64,000 nucleotides of DNA from Sodalis ligni (GTDB lineage Bacteria > Pseudomonadota > Gammaproteobacteria > Enterobacterales > Enterobacteriaceae), in assembly GCF_016865525.2 (NCBI RefSeq), contig NZ_CP075169.1, forward strand, positions 2,480,337 through 2,544,336, given 5' to 3'. A program made the position numbers and the translations under genes. Positions within the stretch are counted from its first letter, which is position 1. Each line of letters starts with the position of its first letter. The notes under the pieces are model-generated. The model worked only from the letters and a program-made list of their open reading frames with translations, was not told where the DNA came from and searched no databases. Shown here in pieces: positions 8,589 to 18,994 of this stretch.

Positions 8589-9721
8589 TTACCCTGATCA
8601 GCGGAAAAACCTTGATTTAGCCTGTGGATCTGCCGTGTTCCTTCGGTGTATTCAAAGGCTTTGACGTCGCGGAATGCCCGCCATAGAGTCGTATGCAAGG
8701 GGGATATTTCCTCCGGTAAATTATGGATCAGCATGCTGATAATCTCCTCGGCGAGGATCACGCAGGTCGTTTTTACCATGCCAGGGTTCTCGTCCGGGGC
8801 CTGTTTTCCCTCGATTTGGCGACAGGTCTGCAAGGCGTTACGGTAAGCGGCATGCCAGCGGAGGTGCGTCCTGGATAACCTTTGTGACTGTGACTGGGTA
8901 GGCACAAGTGCTGTTTGCCACTCGTGCAGTGCCCGTCTTGCTACTCCCAGAGCAAGCGCGCCCACACAAGGGCGTAGCGCATCAAACGTTGCCATCGCCG
9001 ATCGTGCAAAACGTTGGGTGGGCTTTAGGTGCCGTCCCAGCAGATCCCCGTTCGGGATGAAGAGATTATCAAACCGCATCTGCGCCAGATTGATGCCTTC
9101 AAGCCCTGCCAAGTCCAGGGCCCGACGGGTGATTTCCCGGCGTTGCGGATTAAAAACAAAGGCGTTGATCCCCAGCGGCCCCGGTGCGGTACGGGCAAAC
9201 AGCACCCCGGTATCAGCGATCATCCCGTTGCCGATAAACATTTTTTCCCCGGAAATCAAAAAACCCCCTTCCACCGCGGTCGCCGTCGTTTGCATGGCCC
9301 CCGCATCGCTGCCTTGTGCAGGTTCGGTCATTGCAAAACATGACCAGCAGAGCTCCTGTTGAAAACGGCTGAAAAAGGCATCCTGCTGCTGCGCGGTACC
9401 CAGCCCGGCAACGGCAAACGCCGCCATACCAGGGCCAGGAGGAGAAAACAGCAGGGTCGGGGAAATGAAGCCGATTTTCTCATAGAGTTCATAACGTGCG
9501 CAGAGGCTTATCGTCTGAAAATTCAGTGTTGTCTGCCGTAGTGGTTGATATCTGCCCGGTAAGCCGAGGCCATTAAAGGCCGGAGCAAGTGACCATTGAC
9601 TCATAAGCTCACGGGTTTCTATGGGATAGCGAAGTTTGCGAAGCTGGTCGGCAATATGCTGCGTATCCGCTCCAATGGCGTAGGATGCCGTTGCGAACGC
9701 GTCATCGTAAAATTGGCTCAT
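8573..9721 (-). CDS. Acyl-CoA dehydrogenase-like flavoprotein (first copy)
   Basis: A protein of 382 residues. The FAD/substrate motif is CFAMTEPAQGSDAGAM (about 151-166), followed by GGFLISGEKMFIGNGMIAD. The C-terminal FEYTEGTRQIHRLN carries the Glu/Arg region typical of the family's catalytic end. It probably forms a double bond next to a carrier- or CoA-bound carbonyl. Having two paralogues in one operon suggests two oxidation steps or two substrates, matching the two adenylating enzymes (inference). It starts at ATG 9721, overlapping the VOC gene by four bases (ATGA). Confidence 0.85.
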   Translation of the reverse strand: MSQFYDDAFATASYAIGADTQHIADQLRKLRYPIETRELMSQWSLAPAFNGLGLPGRYQPLRQTTLNFQTISLCARYELYEKIGFISPTLLFSPPGPGMAAFAVAGLGTAQQQDAFFSRFQQELCWSCFAMTEPAQGSDAGAMQTTATAVEGGFLISGEKMFIGNGMIADTGVLFARTAPGPLGINAFVFNPQRREITRRALDLAGLEGINLAQMRFDNLFIPNGDLLGRHLKPTQRFARSAMATFDALRPCVGALALGVARRALHEWQTALVPTQSQSQRLSRTHLRWHAAYRNALQTCRQIEGKQAPDENPGMVKTTCVILAEEIISMLIHNLPEEISPLHTTLWRAFRDVKAFEYTEGTRQIHRLNQGFSADQGKCECR

Positions 9722-10122
9722 AGCGGGCCCGACATGATTTCGATGATTCCCGCATCGTGGTGATAGAGGTGACTGGCACGATGGTTGCTATTAAAAGCGT
9801 TAAACGGGCGCGTTAAAACAATCCAGCCTGCCGCTTTCATTAATTTATATTGCTCGTCAAAATCGTTTACTACAAAACAAATATGATAAGGAACGAAAGA
9901 CTTCCCCGATTTAAGCAGCATGTTGCGTATTGTAATATTGCTATGCAGAGGTTCCACCAATTCAATTTGGTTACTCCCTTCAGCAGTGGCAAGCAAACTG
10001 ATAAATACTTTCTGTGCAGCAATGAGCTCTTTATATTTGACAATAACCGGGAAAAACGGTTTAACGGCGGCTGCGGTGGCATCACTGTCTGAAACCACAT
10101 ACCCTGTATGATCAAAGCGCAT
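9718..10122 (-). CDS. VOC superfamily protein (glyoxalase/methylmalonyl-CoA epimerase-like)
   Basis: A 134-residue single VOC protein with the two beta-alpha-beta modules of this superfamily. Likely metal ligands are His in MRFDHTGY, Glu in NQIELVEP, His in FVPYHICFV and Glu in GIIEIMSG, the pattern expected for epimerases and glyoxalases. The length and ligands fit the methylmalonyl-CoA epimerase branch, but the substrate cannot be read from sequence. It lies between the adenylating enzyme and the flavoprotein with tight spacing (ATGA overlap downstream), so it probably acts on an intermediate of the same pathway, as epimerase, isomerase or a chaperone-like binding protein. Confidence 0.8.
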   Translation of the reverse strand: MRFDHTGYVVSDSDATAAAVKPFFPVIVKYKELIAAQKVFISLLATAEGSNQIELVEPLHSNITIRNMLLKSGKSFVPYHICFVVNDFDEQYKLMKAAGWIVLTRPFNAFNSNHRASHLYHHDAGIIEIMSGPL

Positions 10123-10232
10123 CGTGACTTCCTATGTTATTCAGGAAAACCGTATATAACCTTTAGGCTGTTACCTGAAGGTTATAATCTCATTAATAAA
10201 GGCCCTTTTTATATCTGCTTGCAACCCAGGCT

Positions 10233-11755
10233 TTATATAATGGAAGACAGCTTATGCTGGCGGACCAATTGTTCACGATCAATTTTCCCGTGTAGTGTCA
10301 TAGGAAGTTCTGACAAAAGAAAATCGATTTGGGGATCATATAGGCAGGTAATTGTTCCGCTAGAAAATGGCGTAACGCCTCGCGATAGGAACTATGGTCA
10401 TTGTGTAATTGAATAAATAACTGCAGGTCGATCACTTTGCCATTTTCTTCTATTGGCACAAGGCAACATTGAATTACCTGGACATAGCGGCAAACGGTAG
10501 TTTCAATTTCTGCCAACTCGATGCGGTTGCCGTGTAATTTCAACTGCCCGTCTTCCCTGCCACAAATAAACAGTGACTGATCCTCATCCAGGAATCCCCG
10601 ATCGCCAGTGGAGTAATACCGTCCGATTTCGTCTTCGCCAAATGCCTCATTGCGCGGGTGATTTTCCGGAAGGTAGCCCAGTGAAACCTGGGGTCCGTAA
10701 AGCCTGACTTCTCCAATCTCCCCGGCAGGAAGCGTGTTACCCGCCGCGTCGACAATCCTGAGCCGGTTCAATCCCTGAGGCTTGCCAAGAGGCAGTAAAC
10801 CGACGTTATGTTGGGGCGGATGGGTCAGGACATACGTATGGGTCATACAGGTGGTCTCGGTTGGACCGTAGCCGTGCACCACTTTCAACCTGGGGAAACG
10901 TTCCTGTAATTGGCTAACCAGCCCCAGTGAGACACGCTCGCCACCGATAAAGAACTGTGTCAGAAAAGGAAATAGCTTTCGGTTGAACAACGGATCTTTT
11001 AACATCAGCTCGGCAAAGCTTGGGGTAGAGAACCAACTGGTGACGGGGCATTCCAATTGACGTGACATAAGTCTTATATTCTGCCGGGGCAGCATATTAT
11101 GGCAATGATCGAGCATCAGAACGGCTTTTCCCACGCAAAGCATGGGTAAGAGATCAAGGAGCCCCATGTCAAAGGAGAAGCAGGCGTGATTGACATGGCA
11201 TCCTGATCCCCCTTCTCGCCGGTCTCCTGCCACCTGGGGTGCAAACCACGCGGAGAAAGCGGCGAAGTTTTCATAACTAACCTTCACCCCTTTTGGTTCG
11301 CCGGTGCTGCCCGAGGTAGACAGGATATAAAAAACCGGTTGGGATAATTTAGGTTCCGGCGGCAGTGAAGCCGGATCGGCATTCTCCAGCGTCGCGGTAA
11401 CCCGCTGAGGCCAGCGCTCAAGGCCCTCAAGCGGCAGGGCTGTCGCGGTGACTATCAGATCACTGTGCGTCATCCGGGCTATTTTTTCAATCCGCGATGG
11501 CGGATTAGCCTGATCAACAAAGGTAAAGCAGCACCCTCGACTGATGCACGCCAAAAGACAGGCGACGGCATCCAGTTGTTTATGTCCATGAATCAACACG
11601 TTACGGCCTTCCCACGGCGCGAGGGCGTCGGCAATTGCCGCGGTGCGTAAGCCTAGTTCCGCAAAGCTGTATGTGCCTTGCTGATTGATAAGCGCTATTG
11701 CGTTATCCTGATTTCTCAGTCGATCAAACAGCGGTCTGATTTGAGATAAAAACAT
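10233..11755 (-). pseudogene. DltA-like amino-acid adenylating enzyme, frame broken near its end
   Basis: An AMP-forming ligase that activates a carboxylic or amino acid and loads it on a carrier protein. Core motifs in order: A3 STSGSTGEPKG, STPSFAELML, A5 HGYGPTETTC, A7 YSTGDRG, A8 GREDGQLKLHGNRIELAEIE and PAYMIP. The uninterrupted frame stops at 10298 in QNFL. One more base in the G-run 10331-10334 (C-run on the coding strand) restores PQIDFLLSELPMTLHGKIDR with the A10 Lys and ends at a TAA at 10233, giving 507 residues. ATG 11755 has a GGGGGAG site and overlaps the other adenylating gene by 32 bases. The overall pattern is that of D-alanine/proline-type stand-alone ligases. The specificity pocket is not assigned. 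Confidence 0.85.
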
Positions 11756-12603
11756 ATTTCTCCCCCTTTTCCAAAGCCAGTTTCCGGGCCGCTAAACGAT
11801 CAAGTTTACCGTTATGATTCAGTACAATATGAGGAATGCTGTACCAATAACGCGGGATCGACCATGAGGGAAAATGCGCTAGCATGGCATGGCCCAGCCT
11901 TGATAACTCACAAGTGGCATTGAGGATTACACAAGCCTGGATCGCCTCGGCATTTCCCTTGCGGATGTGGGGCTCTATCACCACATCCGAAACGAGATTG
12001 TTGCTGCGAAGAAAATGTTCGATTTCATGGAGGTCAATACGGTGTCCCTGTATTTTTACTTCCCGGTCTTCCCGTCCCAGAAAGTAGTACCACTGGCCGT
12101 CAAACAAGCCGATGTCGCCGGTGGAATAGGTTCGCTGCCCGCCATGCAAGCTGAAACCAGCCCGGCGCGCAGGCGTTGCATTGAGATAGCCGGGACCGAC
12201 GCACTCGCCGCTGATTAATAATTCTCCCCCTATTGATGAACCACGCGGCGGCGTGAGGCTTAACACGGCCCCCGGTCTTGCGCGACCAATCGGCAGGGGC
12301 AATGATGACGCCACCATTTCTGCCGTGATCAGCACCGATGACACCGCCACGGTGCATTCAGTTGGGCCATAGGTATTGATCACCTCGGCCCTTGGAAAAC
12401 GTGCCCATAGCTGGGTAACGATTTCTTTGGTCAGCGTTTCGCCACAGAAGATAAAACGCGTGAGCAGCGGAAGCTGGCGTGCGTTGAAGGTCGGATCCAG
12501 CAGATACAACCGCGCGATGGAAGGGGTTGATACCCAGCATGTCAGACCGATTTCAGCATGCTGGGCAATCAGTCTGCGGGTATTTGTCAATACCGATTGA
12601 ATT
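11724..12603 (-). pseudogene. DltA-like adenylating enzyme, N-terminal half lost at IS21
   Basis: About 292 residues remain, starting just after the IS21 end. Visible motifs: LTCWVSTPSIARLYLLDP, FIFCGETL, A5 INTYGPTECTVA, A7 YSTGDIG, A8 GREDREVKIQGHRIDLHEIE and A10 LNHNGKLDR. The A1-A4 half, including the nucleotide-binding A3 loop, is missing, so the product would be inactive. It is paralogous to the adjacent complete ligase. The other side of IS21 does not carry the missing half but an antitoxin gene, so the upstream part of the operon (and perhaps a carrier-protein gene and the promoter) was deleted or moved. Confidence 0.88.
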
Positions 12604-12647
12604 GTGACCCACCATGCCAAAGTAAAAGTTACCCACCCCCCCACGAA

Positions 12648-13433
<786 letters not shown>

Positions 13434-13437
<4 letters not shown>

Positions 13438-14456
13438 GACCTCACCTCCAGCAGCGACTGATAGACCGACAGCGGATGTTGAAAACTCTCACGGGGCAAA
13501 ACCCGGTGGTTATCAACCGATAACGGTACCTCTGTGCCTTCGCGCGGCAACGGGAGCAGCACGTCAATCTCCTGCTGTAGCCGCTGCTCGGGGGGAATGC
13601 CGGTGGTGCCATGCTTGCGGGCGTTGGCGACGGTGGTAAGCCATGGCCCGATACGGCTGTTGGCAGAATCCACGTCAAGGACTAAACCGGCCTGCTTAAA
13701 CGTGGTCGCCAGGGGAACGACAAAACTGGTCTTCAAATAGTGGTTGAATCGCTCAACTTTACCCTTGGTCTTCGCGCGATAAGGCCGGCACACGCGGGGC
13801 GTAAAACCGTACTTCTCCGCGAGCGCCAGTAGCGGCGGGTTCCACCGATGGCGGCCAACGCCATAGACATCGCGTTCAAGGATAATGGTCTTCGCGTTAT
13901 CAAAAAGAAGGTGCTGCGGTGTACCGCCAAAGGCGCACAGCGCCTGCTCGATGCCATCACACCAAGCGGCGGTATCCTGGCAGGCGTAGAAACGTACAAA
14001 GGTTGCCCTGCTCCAGCCAAGGGTGGCGACAAAAGCCAACAACGGGTGACGGCCTTGTCTTATCACGGTGAAATCAACCTGCATCTGTTCGCCGGGCTGG
14101 GTCTCAAAACGGACCACCGGGTCAGCCGGTTGTTGCTTGAGGTTGAGCAAAAAGGCGGTAAGCATGCTGTAGCCACCGGAATATCCCCGAAGTTGTATCT
14201 CACTGAGCATGACGCTGCCAGGTATCCAATGCGGTCTGGCGGCGTACACACGTTCAAGAATATAAGGCTTATACGGGTCAAGCTTGCCGGGCCTCGGCGC
14301 CCTGGCCTTGTAGCTGGCCTTGGCCGGGGACTCCTGCATACGGATATAGCGGCGGACGGTCTGCCGGGAACAGGAAAGCTGGCGAGCAATGCCGCGTATA
14401 GACATGCCCTGACGTAAAAGAACTGCGATCTCCACTCGTAACTCCAATGTCAGCAT
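13434..14456 (-). CDS. istA: IS21 transposase IstA
   Basis: An intact 340-residue DDE transposase. The N-terminal helix-turn-helix is visible in QGMSIRGIARQLSCSRQTVRRYI (about 15-37). The catalytic core follows with MQVDFTVI (first Asp), LLFDNAKTII (second Asp) and KGKVERFNHYLK (Glu). It ends with SVYQSLLEVRS and its stop overlaps istB, the standard order in this family. It catalyses movement of the surrounding IS. Confidence 0.93.
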
Positions 14457-14523
14457 GGGCAGCTTCTTAAAGCTGCCATTGTTACCCCAGGTGGGTCAGA
14501 TTTACATTGGTAGGTGGGTCATA

Positions 14524-15000
14524 ATTACATCGGTAGCGACAAATACCACGCTGACCGGACTGGCTCTTCCGGCAAAACATGAAATAGAAACGGCTATACG
14601 TGGCCAGCGTGACTTGGCCGCTTTCCTCTCAACAAAGCTTGAGACGCAGCAGATTCTGATTAAAGATGCGGATGACGTCTCACACCAGATCGAACTACCT
14701 ACCGCGGCCTTAACGTTGCTGATGAATGTGTTGGGTGAGCTGGCTGAAGGTAATGCCGTACAGGTTGTGCCGGTGCATGCCGAACTGACGACGCAGGAAG
14801 CTGCAAATATCTTGAATGTTTCTCGGCCACACATGGTGAAACTACTCGAAGATGGCCATCTACCGCATCACAAAACCGGCCGACACCGCCGAGTGTTGTT
14901 TGCAGACTTGATGGCCTACAAAAATGAGCGCGATGCTACCAGCCAAGAGGCTATGCAGAAGCTTGCGGCACAGGCCCAGGAACTCGGGTTAGGTTATTGA
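14524..15000 (+). CDS. Antitoxin with excisionase-type DNA-binding domain; start codon removed by IS21
   Basis: About 158 residues, the antitoxin of a PIN-toxin pair. The C-terminal half has the MerR/excisionase-like helix-turn-helix ELTTQEAANILNVSRPHMVK, then GHLPHHKTGRHRRVLFADLMAYK and a Q-rich tail ending ELGLGY, all typical of antitoxins paired with long PIN toxins. The natural start should lie at about TSVATNTTLTG, but IS21 ends exactly here and the codon reads ATT instead of ATG. The frame is open back into the IS to an ATG at 14455. Translation may therefore begin at a weak ATT or as an IS-derived extension. It would normally neutralise the toxin and repress the operon. Confidence 0.72.
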   Translation: MTSVATNTTLTGLALPAKHEIETAIRGQRDLAAFLSTKLETQQILIKDADDVSHQIELPTAALTLLMNVLGELAEGNAVQVVPVHAELTTQEAANILNVSRPHMVKLLEDGHLPHHKTGRHRRVLFADLMAYKNERDATSQEAMQKLAAQAQELGLGY

Positions 15001-15003
15001 CGC

Positions 15004-15579
15004 ATGATGCATTCACCCTATCCCGTAGTACTTGATGCCTGTGTGCTTTATCCGGCAAGACTGCGCGACCTGCTGATGCATTTAGGTTTGGCCGGTTTGT
15101 ACCAGCCTAAGTGGTCTGCGGTAATTCATGATGAATGGCGGTGTAATCTGTTGTTACAGCGAAGCGACATCAACCCAGAGGCACTGGCACGAACAACGGA
15201 TCTAATGAATCTGGCGCTGCCTGATGCCAATGTTACTGGATTTGAAACGATTATCGAGGGTATCTCATTACCTGACCCCGACGATAGGCACGTTCTGGCT
15301 GCGGCAATCCGTTCGAATGCTGATGTGATTGTGACTCTGAACTTGAAGGATTTTCCAAGTGGAGTCTTGGCAGGATTTGGTATTGAAGCACTTCACCTAG
15401 ATGATTTTATTTCGGATCTCTTTGATCTAAATCACTCGGTTGCGCTGAATGCCGTCAGATTACAACGCAACGCATTAAAAAACCCGCCAATGACGACTGA
15501 AGAATTCTTGGAGATGCTACTCAAGCAGGGACTCCCCATGACGGTCAAGGCTCTTAGAAATTACCAGTTTATGATTTAG
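15004..15579 (+). CDS. PIN-domain toxin (predicted RNase)
   Basis: A 191-residue PIN-domain protein. Acidic residues of the metal site are in VLDACVLYP (Asp near the N-terminus), SLPDPDDRHVLAAAI (central Asp pair) and ADVIVTLNLKDFP. Proteins of this type cleave RNA and are held in check by the adjacent antitoxin. It starts four bases after the antitoxin stop (ATG 15004 or 15007), so the pair is one transcription unit. The C-terminal extension after about residue 135 is characteristic of the longer PIN toxins that pair with excisionase-like antitoxins. The toxin is intact although the start of its antitoxin is damaged. Confidence 0.8.
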   Translation: MMHSPYPVVLDACVLYPARLRDLLMHLGLAGLYQPKWSAVIHDEWRCNLLLQRSDINPEALARTTDLMNLALPDANVTGFETIIEGISLPDPDDRHVLAAAIRSNADVIVTLNLKDFPSGVLAGFGIEALHLDDFISDLFDLNHSVALNAVRLQRNALKNPPMTTEEFLEMLLKQGLPMTVKALRNYQFMI

Positions 15580-15938
15580 CAGGTTTTAAGCGGTGGTTTT
15601 GTCTCACTGAAGTTGCTCAAGAAGTGTGGGTATATGAAGGACCGGGATTCAGGAATCTCTGATTGAATCCAGCACTGAACCCCGGAAGTGATCATAAGCC
15701 GGTTTTTCCTCATCTTGCTGTGCCTAATTCGTGGAAAAGAGCAGCAAAACAGCAATTTCAAAATGGGCGGGGTTGAATCGGGAATCACACAATTAACCTC
15801 ATGAGCATACTGGCATGGTGCCAGTGATTGGGCACTTAGGATTTTAAATTGGTAAGCGGCTGGTGAACTCATCTTGCCGTTTAATACCGGCCGGATAATA
15901 CTTTCCGCGTCTGCGGTAAAGCTGATTTGACAACCTTA
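15580..15938. other. Intergenic stretch between PIN toxin and IS66
   Basis: About 360 bases without a convincing gene. The only open frame (98 codons, minus strand) has no ribosome site and no recognisable motif. I see no promoter or repeat that I could defend. Confidence 0.4.
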
Positions 15939-16038
15939 GGAACGGTTAAGGAGCCATTGAGACCGGCTATGCCACTCTACAACCTCACTCTTATTCCTTT
16001 GCTGAGAGCCTGGGGCAGAGAGTGGGCAACGAAGTGCC

Positions 16039-16060
16039 GGTCGGACTTTCGGGTCCGACC
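16039..16060. other. Perfect 8-bp stem hairpin inside IS66 left end
   Basis: GGTCGGAC (16039-16046) pairs perfectly with GTCCGACC (16053-16060) around a TTTCGG loop. It sits 36 bases beyond the tnpC stop. There is no T-run after it, so it is not a classical terminator. It may limit read-through into or out of the element. Confidence 0.45.
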
Positions 16061-16095
16061 ACCCACGATGGGGGGATGGGATATCAAGGGATTGG

Positions 16096-17712
16096 CTATA
16101 AGCTAAAGCTGTTTTCGGCGTAGGGCAACAGTTCGTTTATCCGGCTGTTGGGCCAGGAAGGCAACCGCGTCAGCACATCCCGTAACCAGATATAAGGGTC
16201 ATGACCGTTGAGTTTGGCGGTTTCCAGCAGGCTAAGGATAGCCGCCATCCGCTGCCCGGCACGAAGCGACCCGGCAAAGAGCCAATTTTTTCTCCCCACC
16301 GCCACCGGACGCATGGCATTTTCGACCCGGTTATTATCGATGGGCACCCGACCGTCCTGTAGATAGCGCAACAACGCCGGCCATCGTTTGAGAGTGTAGT
16401 CCAGCGCGATACGCAACCCGGAGTGGGGCGCGGACTGTGCCTGTTGCAGTACCAGCCAGGTGTGGAAGGCTGCCATTTGGGGTCTGGCGTATCGTTTTCG
16501 CCATTGCCGTTTTTTATCCGCCGACCGGTATTTGATTTTACGCTCAAGCTTATACAACTCGCGGATGATATCCAGCGCCTGTTTGGCCACCGGGCTTTTA
16601 TTGGCGCTAAAGAGGTCAAAGAACTTGCGCCGGACATGCGCCATGCAACCGGCTTCCAGCACCTGGGGCTCATTCCCCTTTTTGTCCTTCTCGAACAACG
16701 CCTGGTAACCGGTGTACCCGTCCAGCACCAGGGTGCCGGACCAGCCCTCAAGCACGTCTCGGGCATACTGACCGCTGCGCCCCGGTTGGCAGTCATAGCG
16801 CACTATTGCCCGGTCGGCGCTTTGGGCGGTGATATAAGCCCACAGATAACCGCGTTGGGTTTTGCCCTTGCCGGGGTCGAGGATGGACAACGTGGTCTCG
16901 TCAGCCTGCAGCACCGGGTGTTGCAGCAGGTCGCGATGAAGCGCCTCGGCCAGCGGTTTGAGGGCCGCACCCACCGCGCCGAACCAGCCGGCGAGCGTGC
17001 TGCGGGGGAGCTCGACGCCGCTGCGCTGATAGATAACCTGCTGGCGGTAGAGGGGAAGGTGGTCAAGGCTTTTGGCGCACACCACCTGCGCCAGCAGCCC
17101 CGGTCCGGGCCGGCCTTTTTCTATCAGCTGTGCCGGGAGTGGCGCACTGACCACGGTGTCGCAGTGCGGGCAACTGAACTGCGGGCGGATATGGCGGTGC
17201 ACAATAAAACGCGCCGGCACATACTCCAGCCGTTCGCTGATGTCATCGCGGATGAACCGCAGTTGATGACCGCAGTCCGGGCAGGTATCGTCGTCCGGCG
17301 CCAGGCGGATGTCCTCGCGCGGCAGTTCCGGCGGCAGCGGGCGGCGTTTGGGGGTCGCCTTTTGGGGGGCTTTGGGTTCGGGTAATAGCGTTGCAAGTTG
17401 CTGTTCGATATCGGCGGTATCCGCCTCGATATCTTCATCGAACAAGCCGCGCTGCTCGCCCTGGAAGGCTTCGCTTTTACGCCCGAAGCGCCAGCGGCGG
17501 GCATTTTTCAACGCCTCTTCCAACTGCTGGATATACCGGGCCAGCGCCTGGTTTTTTTGTGTTTGCTGCTCAAGGTCGGCGCGCAGTGTCGATGCGACCG
17601 CTTCCTGCGCCTGATTTTTTTGCGTTTGCTGTTCAAGGTCCGCGAGTAATTTCAACGCCAGGGAGCGCAGGTCATCGGGGTCTTGTGAGGTCAGCAGCGC
17701 GTCGATATCCAT
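16096..17712 (-). CDS. tnpC: IS66 transposase TnpC
   Basis: An intact 538-residue transposase. In order: an N-terminal coiled-coil/leucine-zipper region with the repeated DLEQQTQKNQA unit, the zinc-finger region CPDCGHQLRF and CPHC, then the DDE core with LQADETTLSILDPG (first Asp), LVLDGYTGYQALF (second Asp) and VPIDNNRVENAMRPVAVGRKNWLF (Glu). This is the full IS66 domain order. The N-terminal duplication of the coiled-coil unit is a small internal repeat. Confidence 0.93.
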   Translation of the reverse strand: MDIDALLTSQDPDDLRSLALKLLADLEQQTQKNQAQEAVASTLRADLEQQTQKNQALARYIQQLEEALKNARRWRFGRKSEAFQGEQRGLFDEDIEADTADIEQQLATLLPEPKAPQKATPKRRPLPPELPREDIRLAPDDDTCPDCGHQLRFIRDDISERLEYVPARFIVHRHIRPQFSCPHCDTVVSAPLPAQLIEKGRPGPGLLAQVVCAKSLDHLPLYRQQVIYQRSGVELPRSTLAGWFGAVGAALKPLAEALHRDLLQHPVLQADETTLSILDPGKGKTQRGYLWAYITAQSADRAIVRYDCQPGRSGQYARDVLEGWSGTLVLDGYTGYQALFEKDKKGNEPQVLEAGCMAHVRRKFFDLFSANKSPVAKQALDIIRELYKLERKIKYRSADKKRQWRKRYARPQMAAFHTWLVLQQAQSAPHSGLRIALDYTLKRWPALLRYLQDGRVPIDNNRVENAMRPVAVGRKNWLFAGSLRAGQRMAAILSLLETAKLNGHDPYIWLRDVLTRLPSWPNSRINELLPYAENSFSL

Positions 17713-17778
17713 GTATTTATTTTATCAAAACAGGGCATTATTGTCATTTAAAATCAATGCATTAATTCACTTTTATCT

Positions 17779-18114
17779 TTATTTCCATTGGCTTAAATCC
17801 AGGCCGTCAACGCGCTGCCAGTCGATGCCCCTGGTCAGCCAGTCGAACTGTGCCGGCGTCAGATTCCAGGCGATATCACCCTGTTTGGGCCAGATAAAAT
17901 GACCCTGGTGAAGACGGCGCACGCACAGCCAGACGCCGTGTTTATCCCAGCGCAGGACTTTCACGCGGGAGTGGGATTTATTGCAAAAAACGAAGGCGGC
18001 TTGGTCCTGCCAGACCTGGTGGAGGTTATCAGTAACATATTGCGTAAGCGTATCGATACCCCGGCGCATATCCACCGGTTCGCGTGCCAGCCAGATGTGC
18101 TGTGGGGTCAGCAT
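17779..18114 (-). CDS. tnpB: IS66 accessory protein TnpB
   Basis: A 111-residue IS66 Orf2 protein starting MLTPQHIWLAREPVDMRRG, with the family motif FCNKSHSRVKVLRWDKHGVWL and the C-terminal WLTRGIDWQRV. It is needed with TnpA for IS66 movement, although its biochemical role is not settled. I chose ATG 18114 because it matches the conserved start and overlaps the end of tnpA by seven bases; the longer frame is unsupported. Confidence 0.9.
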   Translation of the reverse strand: MLTPQHIWLAREPVDMRRGIDTLTQYVTDNLHQVWQDQAAFVFCNKSHSRVKVLRWDKHGVWLCVRRLHQGHFIWPKQGDIAWNLTPAQFDWLTRGIDWQRVDGLDLSQWK

Positions 18115-18413
18115 AAGGATAAAGCCTGCAAGACGACCATCAACTGAGCCGGAAGGCAACTGACCGAACAGCCGTTGGGCAGATTGAGCAAGACGGTTTC
18201 GTTACGGCCGGCATCCGGGGTGCGCTGAATGGGAATAAACGCGCCGGGCGCAGGGGAGGTCGCATCGCTGCTCATTGGCCGAATTTTCAACCAGCGATAA
18301 AAGTTGTGAGGTGCAATGCGGTGCTGTTGACAATAAAGTGACTTGGTTAATCCGCTGCGCCGCCAGGCTTCAATATGCCGCAACTGTTCGGCGCGGGTAT
18401 GCCGTTTTAACAT
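18108..18413 (-). CDS. tnpA: IS66 accessory protein TnpA
   Basis: A 101-residue protein with a helix-turn-helix of the IS66 Orf1 type (WRRSGLTKSLYCQQHRIAPHNFYRWLK). It begins at ATG 18413, preceded by a GGAAGAG ribosome site, and ends overlapping tnpB. The C-terminal LNLPNGCSVSCLPAQLMVVLQAL is also family-typical. DNA-binding role inferred from the fold. Confidence 0.88.
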   Translation of the reverse strand: MLKRHTRAEQLRHIEAWRRSGLTKSLYCQQHRIAPHNFYRWLKIRPMSSDATSPAPGAFIPIQRTPDAGRNETVLLNLPNGCSVSCLPAQLMVVLQALSLC

Positions 18414-18597
18414 GCTCTCTTCCAAACCGAAAATAATATAAAAAAGAGCATGCGATAACGAAATGAGATCAACAAGGCGAGATGCCTGTTTGCTTACAAA
18501 TGAGTCTGCATAATGGCAGAGCATGCCTCAATGGTTCCATAACGGTTCCCTATGTTGCTAAATTAGTAGTGTGGGCATAGGCGTCAGTATCAGCAGG

Positions 18598-18846
18598 TCA
18601 GGATCGAATGGCAACGTGAGTTCGCCACCCGCTTACGTTTGATACCCGGTTTTCATCACATTCAGGATGCGGTAAAGACCCTTTGCCACCATACGGGCAA
18701 CGCTGGCCATAAGCGGTATACCAATGTCTTTGGCCATCGCCATCCTGTCGCCATTTACGCTGCCGGTGGTCGTGAATGGTGCAGGGTTTACCACACGTCG
18801 GACAGGCCAGTTGCGCATTGCCAGCAATATCGACGATGACCGTCAC
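18598..18846 (-). pseudogene. Transposase N-terminal remnant (ISL3-like zinc finger)
   Basis: About 82 codons with a treble-clef-like CPTCGKPCTIHDHRQRKWR that resembles the N-terminus of ISL3-type transposases. After this point the coding frame jumps (a neighbouring frame reads GIPLMASVARMVAKGLYR), and no catalytic part exists. It is a fragment adjacent to the right end of IS66. Confidence 0.45.
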
Positions 18847-18994
18847 GAAACCAACATTTTCATCGAGAGTAATCTATTTGACTTGCCATGATTCTGATAG
18901 ATTAAGTATCCGTGCGTAAAATGATTCTTCTGTCATATAGCATTTCTTTATTTATAAAAGAATCTAACTTTAAACAGGCTAATGTAATCATCAA

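Larger units (their letters stand above)
15939..18549. mobile_element. IS66-family insertion sequence
   Basis: An element of 2.6 kb with the standard tnpA-tnpB-tnpC order on the minus strand. The ends form an imperfect inverted repeat of about 25 bases: 15939-15963 begins GGAACGGTTAAGGAGCC, and the reverse complement of 18525-18549 begins GGAACCGTTATGGAACC. I could not find the 8-base target duplication this family usually makes. A short hairpin (16039-16060) lies between the tnpC stop and the left end. Confidence 0.85.

Noticed and set aside
16423..17385. 320-codon open frame antisense to the IS66 transposase
   Set aside because: It mirrors a well-recognised transposase gene in GC-rich DNA; the chain has no motifs and no start signals.
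15930..18560. Target-site duplication around IS66
   Set aside because: The 8-base flanks are not alike on the two sides, so none is claimed.
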